Of a stretch of DNA of 64,000 nt, positions 46,956-55,758 are shown in pieces (position 1 is the first letter of the stretch; every line of letters starts with the position of its first letter). The notes beneath the pieces were generated by a model that saw only the letters and a program-made list of their open reading frames with translations, was not told the DNA's origin and made no database searches. Position numbers and translations under genes: made by a program. Source of the stretch: Pseudomonas viridiflava (GTDB taxonomy: Bacteria > Pseudomonadota > Gammaproteobacteria > Pseudomonadales > Pseudomonadaceae); contig NZ_LKEH01000017.1 of NCBI RefSeq assembly GCF_001642795.1, positions 18,819-82,818 on the forward strand, given 5' to 3'.

Positions 46956-47867
46956 ATGCCTTTGCCCACGTCCCTGCCCCAGCACGTAAGCCTTGTAGAA
47001 GTGGGCCCGCGCGATGGCCTGCAGAACGAGTCACGCCCCATCAGCATCGAGGACAAGGTCCGCCTGGTGGATGACCTGACCGCCGCAGGGCTCGGCCACA
47101 TTGAGGTCGGCAGCTTTGTCTCGCCCAAGTGGGTGCCGCAAATGGCCGGGTCCGCGCAAGTCTTTGAACAAATTCAGCGCCGCGAGGGCGTTATCTATTC
47201 GGCGCTGGCACCCAACTTCAGAGGCTTCGAAGACGCCCTGGCGGCTGGCGTGCGGGAAGTGGCGGTGTTCGCCGCTGCATCCGAAGCGTTCTCGCAGCGC
47301 AACCTCAACTGCTCGATCAGCGAGAGCCTGGAGCGTTTCGCGCCCATCATGGAGGCGGCGCGTCTGCACGGGCTGCGCGTCCGGGGTTACGTATCCTGCG
47401 TGCTGGGCTGCCCTTATGAAGGTCGGATCGCCCCCGAGCAAGTGGCTGCCGTCGCCAATGAACTGCACGCCATGGGCTGCTACGAGATCTCGCTAGGCGA
47501 CACCATCGGCACCGGCACGCCCGGCGCGACACACGCCCTGTTCAACACCGTGGCCGGCCAGATCCCACGCGGCAAGCTGGCGGGACACTTTCACGACACC
47601 TACGGTCAGGCGCTGGTGAATATCTACGCCAGCCTTGAGGAAGGGATTCACGTGTTCGACAGTTCTGTGGCAGGCCTCGGTGGCTGCCCGTATGCCAAGG
47701 GCGCCAGCGGCAACGTCGCGACCGAAGACGTGCTGTACATGCTTGAAGGCATGGGCATCGAAACCGGAGTCGACCTGGACCAGGTGATCCAGGCCGGCCA
47801 GCGCATCTGCGACGTGCTTGAGCGCGGCAACGGTTCGCGCGTAGCCAGGGCGCGCCTGTCTGCATGA
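46956..47867 (+). CDS. mvaB: Hydroxymethylglutaryl-CoA lyase (MvaB/LiuE)
   Basis: The 303-residue TIM-barrel lyase splits HMG-CoA into acetoacetate and acetyl-CoA, the last step of leucine breakdown. Visible family blocks are VSLVEVGPRDGLQNESRPIS (active-site Arg-Asp), EVGSFVSPKWVPQMAG, SVLGCPYEGRI-like CVLGCPYEGRI, GDTIGTGTP, GHFHDTYGQALVN (metal His) and GLGGCPYAKGASGNVATED with the catalytic-loop Cys. ATG at 46956 is preferred (AGGT upstream) over ATG at 46935, which overlaps the liuR stop. Here the lyase gene follows liuR, separated from liuABCD by the small RNA locus, unlike the common liuRABCDE order. Confidence 0.95.
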   Translation: MPLPTSLPQHVSLVEVGPRDGLQNESRPISIEDKVRLVDDLTAAGLGHIEVGSFVSPKWVPQMAGSAQVFEQIQRREGVIYSALAPNFRGFEDALAAGVREVAVFAAASEAFSQRNLNCSISESLERFAPIMEAARLHGLRVRGYVSCVLGCPYEGRIAPEQVAAVANELHAMGCYEISLGDTIGTGTPGATHALFNTVAGQIPRGKLAGHFHDTYGQALVNIYASLEEGIHVFDSSVAGLGGCPYAKGASGNVATEDVLYMLEGMGIETGVDLDQVIQAGQRICDVLERGNGSRVARARLSA

Positions 47868-47911
47868 GCGTGTCACCGGTCGGTAACCAAGTGCGACAAC
47901 TTGTCACAGAG

Positions 47912-47952
47912 TGTTACCCTCCGTCGCGTCCTGTCGAGGCAAACGGGTAACA
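47912..47952 (+). promoter_or_regulatory. Possible enhancer (CbrB-type) half-sites
   Basis: TGTTAC (47912-47917) and the inverted GTAACA (47947-47952) flank 29 bases, with a further GGTAAC near 47882. They lie about 110-180 bases upstream of the RpoN-type promoter at 48035. This suits an enhancer for an NtrC-family activator; CbrB is the known activator of Crc RNAs. The spacing is wider than I would expect for one dyad, so the assignment is tentative. Confidence 0.4.
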
Positions 47953-48003
47953 CGGAAACAATCGACAACCCATTTAAAGGTCACGTGATGCAGCGAGACA
48001 CCC

Positions 48004-48027
48004 AAAGCCCCGTATTTAAAGGGCTTT
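48004..48027 (+). terminator. Weak hairpin downstream of mvaB
   Basis: AAAGCCC and GGGCTTT form a seven-base stem around a ten-base AT-rich loop, 137 bases past the mvaB stop and just before the RpoN promoter. No T run follows; it may limit read-through into the small RNA. Confidence 0.3.
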
Positions 48028-48034
48028 GTAAAAC

Positions 48035-48050
48035 TGGCACGGGTCCTGCT
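48035..48050 (+). promoter_or_regulatory. RpoN (sigma-54) promoter of the Crc-type small RNA
   Basis: TGGCACGGGTCCTGCT matches the sigma-54 consensus TGGCACG-N4-TTGCT with GG (48036-48037) and GC (48048-48049) exactly ten bases apart. Transcription should start about 12 bases downstream, near 48061. Crc RNAs in Pseudomonas are known to be RpoN- and CbrB-dependent. Confidence 0.82.
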
Positions 48051-48060
48051 ATATCTCTGG

Positions 48061-48444
48061 TACAACAAAAATAAAAAAACACGCAGCAACCCAATAAAAA
48101 CAATACGTACCGGCTCTGACACAACAAGAACAACACGGACAGAGGCGTAGCTAACAGATTTTTTTGGAGTGGATAGCTTTTCAGAACTGCTTGCCTGCAA
48201 GCCGTTCGCAACCAGACAGAGAACAATAAAACTGCCTCAAGGCGGCTACCAGACTGGTTGGATCGATACGATGAAAGTGTCATCAGCGCTCAAAAAAATA
48301 CGTTTGCTTTTGGTCCTGCTTAGGGATCGCTCAAAAAAGATGTGAAGGGCAAGGCTGCCAAAAACAACAACAGGCCTCCCGAAAACAAAAAAAGAGCATA
48401 AAGAAGAAACCTTGAAGGGGAGCCCAGGCTCCCCTTCGTGCTTT
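48061..48444 (+). ncRNA. crcX: CrcX/CrcY-type small RNA (Hfq/Crc sponge)
   Basis: The stretch lacks a coding frame, is rich in A on the plus strand, and lies between an RpoN promoter and an 11-base terminator stem. The deduced RNA is about 384 nt, close to known CrcZ/CrcX/CrcY sizes. AAnAAnAA catabolite-activity motifs recur at about 48063-48070, 48093-48102, 48122-48132, 48222-48229, 48360-48370, 48384-48391 and 48401-48408. These RNAs bind Hfq with Crc and relieve catabolite repression when poor carbon sources are used. It is not crcZ, which lies next to cbrB. P. putida crcY is, as I recall, next to mvaB, and P. syringae calls its second RNA CrcX, so the letter is uncertain. It is placed between mvaB and liuA. 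Confidence 0.85.
48414..48437 (+). terminator. Terminator of the small RNA
   Basis: The perfect 11-base arms GAAGGGGAGCC and GGCTCCCCTTC with a two-base loop are followed by GTGCTTTCC. It marks the 3' end of the Crc-type RNA at about 48444. Confidence 0.85.
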
Positions 48445-48522
48445 CCGACATTCGACATTCCCCTCACCCCCGCTGACTACCTGTTGCGATCAACGCCGAC
48501 ATTGACAGTCCCCCGACGCAGG

Positions 48523-48538
48523 TTTACGTTAACGTAAA
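48523..48538 (+). promoter_or_regulatory. LiuR-type operator upstream of liuA
   Basis: The perfect 16-base palindrome TTTACGTTAACGTAAA lies 43 bases before the liuA start. A TTGACA hexamer (48502-48507) lies just upstream. It shares its core with the palindrome before liuR. It marks a second LiuR-controlled unit, liuABCD, starting downstream of the small RNA. Confidence 0.7.
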
Positions 48539-48556
48539 GGTCATAGCCTATCCGCC

Positions 48557-48564
48557 AAGAATAA
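48557..48564 (+). promoter_or_regulatory. AAnAAnAA (Hfq/Crc) motif in the liuA leader
   Basis: AAGAATAA fits the Hfq/Crc target motif AAnAAnAA and lies 17-24 bases before the liuA ATG, beside the ribosome binding region (AGGAACG). It would allow translational catabolite repression of liuA. Confidence 0.5.
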
Positions 48565-48580
48565 AACAGGAACGCTACCC

Positions 48581-49744
48581 ATGAGTTACCCCAGCCTGAA
48601 CTTCGCCCTGGGCGAAACCATCGACATGCTGCGCGACCAGTTGCGGTCCTTCGTCAGCGCAGAACTTTCCCCACGCGCAGCGCAGATCGACAAAGACAAC
48701 CTGTTCCCGGCTGATATGTGGCGAAAGTTCGGCGACATGGGTCTGCTGGGTATCACGGTCAGTGAAGAATACGGCGGCGCCGGTCTCGGCTATCTGGCTC
48801 ATGTCGTGGCGATGGAAGAAATCAGTCGCGGCTCGGCCTCGGTAGCGCTTTCCTATGGTGCGCACTCGAACCTGTGTGTGAACCAGATCAATCGCAACGG
48901 CAACCCCGAGCAGAAAGCTCGTTATCTGCCGAAGCTGATCAGCGGCGAGCACGTCGGTGCGCTGGCCATGAGCGAGCCCAATGCCGGTTCGGACGTGGTG
49001 TCGATGAAGCTGCGCGCCGACAAACGCGGCGATCGCTATGTGCTCAATGGCAGCAAGACCTGGATCACCAACGGCCCGGACGCCAACACTTACGTGATCT
49101 ACGCCAAGACCGACCTGGAAAAGGCGGCCCACGGCATCAGCGCGTTCATCGTCGAGCGCGACTGGAAAGGCTTCTCCCGCAGCAACAAGTTCGACAAGCT
49201 CGGCATGCGTGGTTCCAACACCTGCGAGCTGTTCTTCGATGACGTCGAGGTGCCTGAAGAAAACCTGCTCGGCACACTCGACGGCGGCGTCCGGGTGCTG
49301 ATGAGCGGCCTGGATTACGAGCGCGTCGTGCTCTCTGGCGGCCCGACGGGAATCATGCAGGCCTGCATGGACGTGGTGGTGCCTTACATCCATGACCGCA
49401 AGCAGTTTGGCCAGAGCATCGGCGAGTTCCAGCTGATCCAGGGCAAGGTCGCCGACATGTACACCCAGCTCAACGCCAGCCGTGCCTACCTGTACGCCGT
49501 GGCGCAGGCCTGTGATCGTGGCGAAACCACCCGCAAGGACGCCGCAGGCGTGATCCTGTACAGCGCCGAACGCGCCACCCAGATGGCACTCGACACCATT
49601 CAGATCCTCGGCGGAAACGGCTATATCAACGAGTTTCCCGCAGGCCGTCTGCTGCGCGACGCCAAACTCTATGAAATCGGCGCGGGCACCAGCGAAATTC
49701 GCCGCATGTTGATCGGCCGCGAACTGTTCAACGAAACCCGTTGA
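48581..49744 (+). CDS. liuA: Isovaleryl-CoA dehydrogenase LiuA
   Basis: The 387-residue FAD enzyme turns isovaleryl-CoA into 3-methylcrotonyl-CoA, the first committed step of leucine/isovalerate breakdown. The dehydrogenase signatures are [18 protein letters not shown] (about 128-145) and [20 protein letters not shown] near the end. The catalytic Glu specific to isovaleryl-CoA dehydrogenase lies in [15 protein letters not shown] (about 244-258), a place where other family members lack Glu. It is first of the liuABCD unit, with LiuR palindrome and Hfq/Crc motif upstream, and 13 bases before liuB. Confidence 0.96.
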   Translation: MSYPSLNFALGETIDMLRDQLRSFVSAELSPRAAQIDKDNLFPADMWRKFGDMGLLGITVSEEYGGAGLGYLAHVVAMEEISRGSASVALSYGAHSNLCVNQINRNGNPEQKARYLPKLISGEHVGALAMSEPNAGSDVVSMKLRADKRGDRYVLNGSKTWITNGPDANTYVIYAKTDLEKAAHGISAFIVERDWKGFSRSNKFDKLGMRGSNTCELFFDDVEVPEENLLGTLDGGVRVLMSGLDYERVVLSGGPTGIMQACMDVVVPYIHDRKQFGQSIGEFQLIQGKVADMYTQLNASRAYLYAVAQACDRGETTRKDAAGVILYSAERATQMALDTIQILGGNGYINEFPAGRLLRDAKLYEIGAGTSEIRRMLIGRELFNETR

Positions 49745-49757
49745 TTCCGGAGTCCTT

Positions 49758-51365
49758 ATGGCCATTCTGCATACCCGCATCAATCTCCGGGACCCGCAAT
49801 TCGCGCTCAATCGTGCAGCGCTGCTGGAACAGGTTCATGAACTGCGTGCCTTGCTGAGCAAGGTTCAGCAAGGCGGAGGCCCGAAAGCGCAAGAGCGCCA
49901 CACGTCGCGCGGCAAGCTATTGCCCCGTGACCGCATCAATCAGTTGCTGGACCTTGGCTCGCCGTTTCTGGAAATCGGCCAGTTGGCCGCCTACGAGGTT
50001 TACGGCGAAGACGTCCCGGCAGCGGGCGTGATCGCCGGAATCGGCCGGGTCGAAGGTGTCGAGTGCATGATTGTCGCCAACGACGCCACCGTCAAAGGCG
50101 GCTCATATTATCCACTGACGGTCAAAAAGCACCTGCGCGCCCAGGCCATCGCCCAGCAGAACCGTCTGCCCTGCATCTATCTGGTGGACTCCGGCGGGGC
50201 CAATCTGCCGCGTCAGGACGAAGTGTTTCCGGACCGTGAACACTTTGGCCGCATCTTCTTCAATCAGGCCAACATGAGCGCTCAGGGCATTGCCCAGATC
50301 GCCGTGGTGATGGGTTCCTGCACTGCTGGCGGCGCTTACGTGCCTGCGATGGCGGACGAGGCGATCATGGTCCGCGAGCAGGCAACGATCTTTCTCGCCG
50401 GTCCGCCGCTGGTGAAGGCCGCCACCGGCGAAGTGGTCAGCGCCGAGGACCTGGGCGGTGCCGACGTGCATTGCCGGACCTCGGGCGTCGCAGACCATTA
50501 CGCTGACAGCGATGAACACGCATTGGCACTGGCGCGGCGCTGCATCGCGAACCTGAACTGGCGCAAGCAGGGTCAGCTTAATGTACAGACGCCCATTGAC
50601 CCGCTGTACGCCAGCGACGAGCTGTACGGCATCATCCCGACCGACACCAAGCAACCGTTCGACGTGCGTGAAGTCATCGCCCGGCTGGTGGATGGGTCGG
50701 TGTTCGATGAGTTCAAGGCGCTGTTCGGCATCACACTGGTGTGCGGCTTCGCCCATTTGAAAGGCTATCCGGTCGCCATCCTGGCCAACAACGGCATTTT
50801 GTTCGCCGAGGCCGCGCAGAAAGGCGCGCATTTCATCGAACTGGCCTGCCAGCGCGGCATTCCCCTGCTCTTCCTGCAGAACATCACCGGCTTCATGGTC
50901 GGTCAGAAATACGAAGCAGGCGGCATCGCCAAGCATGGCGCCAAGCTGGTGACGGCCGTTGCTTGTGCGCGGGTGCCGAAATTCACCGTGATCATTGGCG
51001 GCAGTTTCGGTGCGGGCAATTACGGCATGTGTGGCCGCGCCTACGATCCGCGTTTTCTGTGGATGTGGCCCAACGCCAGAATCGGCGTGATGGGCGGCGA
51101 GCAGGCTGCTGGCGTGCTGGTGCAGGTCAAGTGCGAACAGGCCGAACGCAGCGGCCAGGCCTTCAGTGCACAGCAGCAGGCCGAGCTGAAACAGCCGATC
51201 CTCGATCAATACGAGCACCAGGGCCACCCGTACTATTCCAGCGCCCGCCTGTGGGACGACGGCGTGATTGACCCGGCGCAGACCCGGGACATTCTTGCGC
51301 TTGCCCTCTCCGCTTCGCTCAACGCCCCTATCGAACCCACCACGTTCGGCCTGTTCCGAATGTAA
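49758..51365 (+). CDS. liuB: 3-methylcrotonyl-CoA carboxylase carboxyltransferase subunit LiuB
   Basis: This 535-residue subunit transfers carboxylate from biotin to 3-methylcrotonyl-CoA. It has the two carboxyltransferase (crotonase-like) halves: [26 protein letters not shown] (read in two parts, [12 protein letters not shown] and [10 protein letters not shown]), [20 protein letters not shown], and later [21 protein letters not shown] and [15 protein letters not shown]. The length matches other methylcrotonyl-CoA carboxylase beta subunits. It pairs with biotin-carrying LiuD, encoded two genes on. The ribosome binding site is GGAG. It lies eight bases before liuC. Confidence 0.96.
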   Translation: MAILHTRINLRDPQFALNRAALLEQVHELRALLSKVQQGGGPKAQERHTSRGKLLPRDRINQLLDLGSPFLEIGQLAAYEVYGEDVPAAGVIAGIGRVEGVECMIVANDATVKGGSYYPLTVKKHLRAQAIAQQNRLPCIYLVDSGGANLPRQDEVFPDREHFGRIFFNQANMSAQGIAQIAVVMGSCTAGGAYVPAMADEAIMVREQATIFLAGPPLVKAATGEVVSAEDLGGADVHCRTSGVADHYADSDEHALALARRCIANLNWRKQGQLNVQTPIDPLYASDELYGIIPTDTKQPFDVREVIARLVDGSVFDEFKALFGITLVCGFAHLKGYPVAILANNGILFAEAAQKGAHFIELACQRGIPLLFLQNITGFMVGQKYEAGGIAKHGAKLVTAVACARVPKFTVIIGGSFGAGNYGMCGRAYDPRFLWMWPNARIGVMGGEQAAGVLVQVKCEQAERSGQAFSAQQQAELKQPILDQYEHQGHPYYSSARLWDDGVIDPAQTRDILALALSASLNAPIEPTTFGLFRM

Positions 51366-51373
51366 GCCGGGAA

Positions 51374-52213
51374 ATGACCATGACTGCCTTCGCGACAATA
51401 GAACTGATCGACGACCCACGCGGCTTCGCCACGCTGTGGCTGAACCGGCCGGACAAGAACAACGCCTTCAACGCGCAAATGATCCGCGAACTGATCCTGG
51501 CGCTGGACGAGGTCCAGAGCCAACCGGCCTTGCGTTTTCTGCTGGTGCGCGGTCGCGGCAAGCATTTCAGCGCTGGTGCCGATCTGGCCTGGATGCAACA
51601 GGCCGCAGAACTGGACTACAACACCAACCTGGACGACGCCCGGGAACTGGCCGAGCTGATGTACAACCTCGCCAAGCTGAAGATTCCTACACTGGCCGTG
51701 GTGCAAGGTGCAGCGTTCGGCGGCGCACTGGGCCTGATCAGTTGCTGCGACATGGCGATCGCCGCCGACGATGCGCAGTTCTGCCTGTCCGAAGTGCGCA
51801 TCGGCCTGGCGCCTGCGGTCATCAGCCCGTTCGTGGTTCAAGCCATCGGTGAACGCGCCGCACGGCGTTATGCGCTGACGGCGGAACGCTTCAGTGCCGA
51901 GCGCGCGCAACAGATCGGCTTGATCGCCGAACACTACCCGCTGGCGGCGCTGGACGAGCAGACCGCCCTTTGGGTCGATAACCTGCTGCTGAACAGCCCG
52001 CAAGCCATGCGCGCCAGCAAGGATCTACTTCGCGAGGTCGGCAGCGGCGAGTTGACCCCAGCCCTGCGTCGTTACTGCGAAAGCGCCATCGCGCGCATCC
52101 GCACCAGTGCCGAAGGACAGGAAGGTCTGCGCGCCTTCCTGAACAAGCGTTCGCCCGGCTGGCAGGCGCAAGCCGATGACAGCGCCTCGTATGAAAAGGA
52201 CTCGCAGTCATGA
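51374..52213 (+). CDS. liuC: Methylglutaconyl-CoA hydratase LiuC
   Basis: The 279-residue crotonase-family enzyme hydrates 3-methylglutaconyl-CoA to HMG-CoA. The oxyanion-hole motifs are LVRGRGKHFSAGADLAWM (about 56-73) and AVVQGAAFGGALGLISCCD (about 99-117), the latter containing the second Gly of the hole, followed by SEVRIGLAPAVISPFV. The start could be ATG at 51374 or at 51380. The stop overlaps the liuD ATG (ATGA). It is third in the liuABCD unit, between the two carboxylase subunits. Confidence 0.93.
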   Translation: MTMTAFATIELIDDPRGFATLWLNRPDKNNAFNAQMIRELILALDEVQSQPALRFLLVRGRGKHFSAGADLAWMQQAAELDYNTNLDDARELAELMYNLAKLKIPTLAVVQGAAFGGALGLISCCDMAIAADDAQFCLSEVRIGLAPAVISPFVVQAIGERAARRYALTAERFSAERAQQIGLIAEHYPLAALDEQTALWVDNLLLNSPQAMRASKDLLREVGSGELTPALRRYCESAIARIRTSAEGQEGLRAFLNKRSPGWQAQADDSASYEKDSQS

Positions 52214-54186
52214 GCCATGTTGAACTGAACACGCTGCTGGTCGCCAACCGGGGCGAAATTGCCTGCCGCATCATGCGCACGGCAAAAAAAATGGGCCTGA
52301 CCACCGTTGCCGTACATAGCGCAACTGACCGGGACGCGCGTCACAGTCGCGAAGCCGACATCTGCGTCGATCTGGACGGCAGCAAGGCCTCGGAAAGCTA
52401 CCTGATGATCGACAAGCTCATCGCCGCCGCCAAGGCCAGCGGAGCCCAGGCGATTCACCCCGGCTACGGTTTCCTCTCGGAGAACGCCGACTTTGCCCGT
52501 GCCATCGAAAGCGCCGGGCTGATCTTTCTCGGCCCGCCCGCCTCGGCCATCGACGCCATGGGCAGCAAGTCGGCGGCCAAGTCCCTGATGGAAGACGCTG
52601 GCGTGCCACTGGTGCCGGGCTATCACGGTGCTGCACAGGACATCGAGACCTTTCGCGCCGCGGCAGAGCGTATCGGTTACCCGGTCCTGCTCAAAGCCAC
52701 AGCCGGGGGCGGCGGCAAGGGCATGAAGGTGGTCGAGCAGGATAGCGAGCTGGCCGAAGCCCTGGCCTCTGCCCAGCGTGAGGCTTTGTCCTCTTTTGGC
52801 GACTCGCGCATGCTGGTCGAAAAATATGTGCTTCAGCCACGGCATGTGGAGATTCAGGTGTTTGCCGATCAACACGGCCATTGCCTGTACCTGAACGAGC
52901 GCGACTGTTCGATTCAGCGTCGTCACCAGAAAGTCGTCGAGGAAGCGCCCGCCCCCGGCCTTTCGCCCGAGTTGCGGCGTGCCATGGGCGAGGCAGCGGT
53001 CAAGGCGGCGCAAGCCATCGGTTATGTGGGCGCGGGCACCGTGGAGTTTCTGCTGGATGCACGCGGCGAGTTCTTCTTCATGGAGATGAACACCCGCCTG
53101 CAGGTCGAACACCCGGTCACCGAATACATCACCGGCCTCGACCTGGTGGAATGGCAGATCCGCGTGGCACGCGGTGAGCCGCTGCCCATCAGCCAGGCGC
53201 AGGTCCCGCTGATCGGCCACGCTATCGAGGTACGGCTGTACGCCGAAGACCCGGCCAATGATTTTCTGCCCGCGACCGGAAAGCTCGAGCTGTATCGAGA
53301 ATCGACACCCGGCTTCGGACGCCGCGTAGACAGTGGCGTCTGCGAAGGCGACAGCATCTCGCCGTTCTACGACCCAATGCTCGGCAAGCTGATTGCCTGG
53401 GGTGAAAACCGTGAGGAAGCGCGCCTGCGCCTGCTCGGCATGCTCGATGAGTTTGCAGTCGGCGGCGTGCGGACCAACCTGACGTTCCTGCGCCGGATCA
53501 TCGCGCACCCGGCCTTCGCCGCTGCCGAGCTGGATACCGGGTTCATCCCACGCTATCAGGCTCAGTTGCTGCCCGAACAACGGCCATTGTCCGAGGAGTT
53601 CTGGCAGGCCGCTGCTGAAGCCTTCAGGCAGAGCGAACCCGAACGCATCCGCGAAGACGACCCCGCCTCGCCATGGAGCGCCAGGTCTGGTTTTCGCGCA
53701 GGTATGCCGGCTGAAATCGACGTGCATCTGGAGTGCAATGGCGACCGCAAAAGGGTTCGCCTGGGCAATGACAGCGAATCACGATATCGGTTGGGTTCAG
53801 AGACGCTGAGTGTCGAAACGGACGGTGTCAGGCTTCAGCATCTGGCCATTCGTCGAGGTGCCAGCCTGTACCTGAAATGGCACGGCGAGCCCTTCACGGT
53901 CACCCAGCCAGACCCGATCGCCCAGGCTGGACTGAGCGATAACCTGCACGGTGGCCTGACAGCTCCCATGAACGGCAGCATTGTTCGAGTGCTTGTGGAG
54001 TCCGGGCAGCCTGTCGAGGCCGGGGCGCTGCTGGTGGTGCTGGAGGCCATGAAGATGGAACACAGTATCCGCGCAGCAACCGCTGGCGTGGTCACGGCGC
54101 TGCACTGCCGCGAGGGCGACATGGTCAACGAAGGGGCTGTGCTGGTCACCCTCGACGAATCGCCATCCGTTCAGCAACTTGCCTGA
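52210..54186 (+). CDS. liuD: 3-methylcrotonyl-CoA carboxylase biotin subunit LiuD
   Basis: The 658-residue biotin-dependent subunit has a biotin carboxylase N-domain (TLLVANRGEIACRIMRTAKK), an ATP-grasp domain with KATAGGGGKGMKVV and the EMNTRLQVEHPVTE motif (about 292-305), a carboxylase C-domain, and a C-terminal biotinyl domain with Lys615 in LEAMKMEHSIRAA as the biotin site. It carboxylates biotin using ATP and bicarbonate for LiuB. It overlaps liuC by four bases and is the last gene of the operon. A strong hairpin follows at 54210. Confidence 0.96.
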   Translation: MSHVELNTLLVANRGEIACRIMRTAKKMGLTTVAVHSATDRDARHSREADICVDLDGSKASESYLMIDKLIAAAKASGAQAIHPGYGFLSENADFARAIESAGLIFLGPPASAIDAMGSKSAAKSLMEDAGVPLVPGYHGAAQDIETFRAAAERIGYPVLLKATAGGGGKGMKVVEQDSELAEALASAQREALSSFGDSRMLVEKYVLQPRHVEIQVFADQHGHCLYLNERDCSIQRRHQKVVEEAPAPGLSPELRRAMGEAAVKAAQAIGYVGAGTVEFLLDARGEFFFMEMNTRLQVEHPVTEYITGLDLVEWQIRVARGEPLPISQAQVPLIGHAIEVRLYAEDPANDFLPATGKLELYRESTPGFGRRVDSGVCEGDSISPFYDPMLGKLIAWGENREEARLRLLGMLDEFAVGGVRTNLTFLRRIIAHPAFAAAELDTGFIPRYQAQLLPEQRPLSEEFWQAAAEAFRQSEPERIREDDPASPWSARSGFRAGMPAEIDVHLECNGDRKRVRLGNDSESRYRLGSETLSVETDGVRLQHLAIRRGASLYLKWHGEPFTVTQPDPIAQAGLSDNLHGGLTAPMNGSIVRVLVESGQPVEAGALLVVLEAMKMEHSIRAATAGVVTALHCREGDMVNEGAVLVTLDESPSVQQLA

Positions 54187-54209
54187 AAACCAGGAAAGCC
54201 TCCTATGCA

Positions 54210-54251
54210 CAGCAGCGCGCGGCCATGAATACTCATGGCCACACGCTGCTG
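54210..54251. terminator. Strong interrupted hairpin between convergent liuD and PAS-MCP gene
   Basis: CAGCAGCG and GGCCATGA pair with TCATGGCC and CGCTGCTG around a four-base loop, with one 3x3 internal loop, giving 16 base pairs. No T run follows on either strand. It probably separates the two convergent transcripts. Confidence 0.5.
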
Positions 54252-54272
54252 ATGACAGACCCGGAGAAAGGC

Positions 54273-55577
54273 TTATCGGCCCATCATGCTGACGGCTTGC
54301 TGGGTCGCATCTGTGGTTCGGGTCGCGAGCTTGCGTACTTCGTCAGCGACCACTGCAAACCCGCGACCTGCTTCACCGGCCCGCGCCGCTTCGATGGCAG
54401 CGTTCAACGCCAGCAGATTGGTCTGGCTCGCAATGCTCTGGATGGTGCTGACGATCTGGGAAAGCTGCGCCAGGTTTTCCTCCAGATTGCGCTGGTGCTG
54501 GGATTCCGCCTCACGAAGCGCCTCCTGCTCATGCAGAACATGCACATCAACCAAAGCACCCACCACGCGAAGGGGCGCGCCAGTCGCATCGCGTTTGGTC
54601 TGACCACGGGCCCTGAACCAGCGATACTCTCCGCTCTTCATCTTCAATCGGTACTCGATGTCGAACGGCGTCTTGCCGCTGCGATCGTTCAGGTGAGCAC
54701 CAAAAGAATTGAGGCTGCGCTCCTTGTCCTCGGGATGCAGCCTGGACGCCCAGCTGTCCAGCACATCGGGAAACTCTTCAACGGTCTCGAAGCCCAGAAG
54801 CCTTCTGAACTGAGGTGACCACCAGAAGGGGTTTCGAGGATTGACCGGATCACCAGCGATAACCTCCATGTCCCACAGGCCATCAGAGAGCATTTCACGC
54901 GCCAGTTCGAAGCGGGTGATGATGACGTCATGAGCGCGGTCGCGTTCGAGCTCGTCCTGAATGTCTCTCAGTGAACCTGCCACACGCAGCGGGACGCCAT
55001 GGGCGTCGCGCAGCGTTTCGCCTTGCGCATAAAACCAGCGGTAGGTGCCATTCTTCATGGCGAGGCGATTTTTGACCTTGTAGGGCGTACGCCCCGTCTT
55101 GTCGTTCAAATGCCGTGCGAACGCATCCAGCGTGGCTTGCTTGTCTTCCGGATGAAGTCGATCCGCCCAGCTCGCCAGCACATTGGGGAAGTCGCGTTCA
55201 TCGTTGAATCCCAACAGGGTGCGCAACTGCTGAGACCACCAGAACCGATTCTTCGGATTCACAGGATCGCCCGCCACGACCTCCATGTCCCAAAGCCCCT
55301 CACTGGAAGCGAGATTCACCAGATCGAACCGGGTTTCATACGCAGCAGCGCTCGTCGCAGCCTCCCCCAGCATAAGCCGAGCCTGCTCGAGTTCAATCTC
55401 CAGCGAACGAATGCGATCCTGCGCCTGCAGGTTGGTTGTTTCGATGTGGTTCCAGGCTTCAGTCACGCTTACCGCTTCGGCGCAGCCTGCGACATTTGGC
55501 TTGCCGCCACTCACGATGGCCGAAACCAGCTGCTTGAGCGCAGCACGATCGCGGCGCCAGAAAGGGAAAAAGGACAT
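54273..55577 (-). CDS. Soluble PAS-PAS-MCP signalling protein (BdlA-like layout)
   Basis: The 434-residue cytoplasmic protein has an N-terminal basic segment and coiled coil (about 1-85). Two near-duplicate PAS domains follow (about 88-215 and 216-340), sharing [33 protein letters not shown] and [14 protein letters not shown] blocks. It ends in a very short chemoreceptor signalling tip (about 355-434) with [20 protein letters not shown] and [15 protein letters not shown]. The tip has only a few heptads per arm, much shorter than normal, and no membrane helices. The layout is like BdlA of P. aeruginosa, a biofilm-dispersion regulator; the function here is inferred from layout only. It is convergent with liuD. 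Confidence 0.88.
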   Translation of the reverse strand: MSFFPFWRRDRAALKQLVSAIVSGGKPNVAGCAEAVSVTEAWNHIETTNLQAQDRIRSLEIELEQARLMLGEAATSAAAYETRFDLVNLASSEGLWDMEVVAGDPVNPKNRFWWSQQLRTLLGFNDERDFPNVLASWADRLHPEDKQATLDAFARHLNDKTGRTPYKVKNRLAMKNGTYRWFYAQGETLRDAHGVPLRVAGSLRDIQDELERDRAHDVIITRFELAREMLSDGLWDMEVIAGDPVNPRNPFWWSPQFRRLLGFETVEEFPDVLDSWASRLHPEDKERSLNSFGAHLNDRSGKTPFDIEYRLKMKSGEYRWFRARGQTKRDATGAPLRVVGALVDVHVLHEQEALREAESQHQRNLEENLAQLSQIVSTIQSIASQTNLLALNAAIEAARAGEAGRGFAVVADEVRKLATRTTDATQQAVSMMGR

Positions 55578-55712
55578 TGATTACTCACTCTTCAGACGTT
55601 GACAGCCACCTCCTTTGGCCCAGTGCCACTAGATCGTCATGGAAAACGAAAACTGAAGGGATGAGCGTACAACTTCATACAAAATCTTGAGGGAGATGCA
55701 CTCGCCAGAAAC

Positions 55713-55744
55713 AAAAACGCCCTGAACAGGTCAGGGCGTTTTCC
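55713..55744 (-). terminator. Intrinsic terminator of nfuA
   Basis: The arms AAAACGCCCTGA and TCAGGGCGTTTT form a twelve-base perfect stem with a five-base loop. On the minus strand it is followed by TTGTTT. Confidence 0.93.
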
Positions 55745-55758
55745 GGGAAAGGAACGGC

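Noticed and set aside
47904..48467. Minus-strand open frames of 73-100 codons across the mvaB-liuA gap
   Set aside because: They have odd, Phe/Leu/Val-rich compositions, no ribosome binding site and lie antisense to the A-rich small RNA, which explains the open frames.
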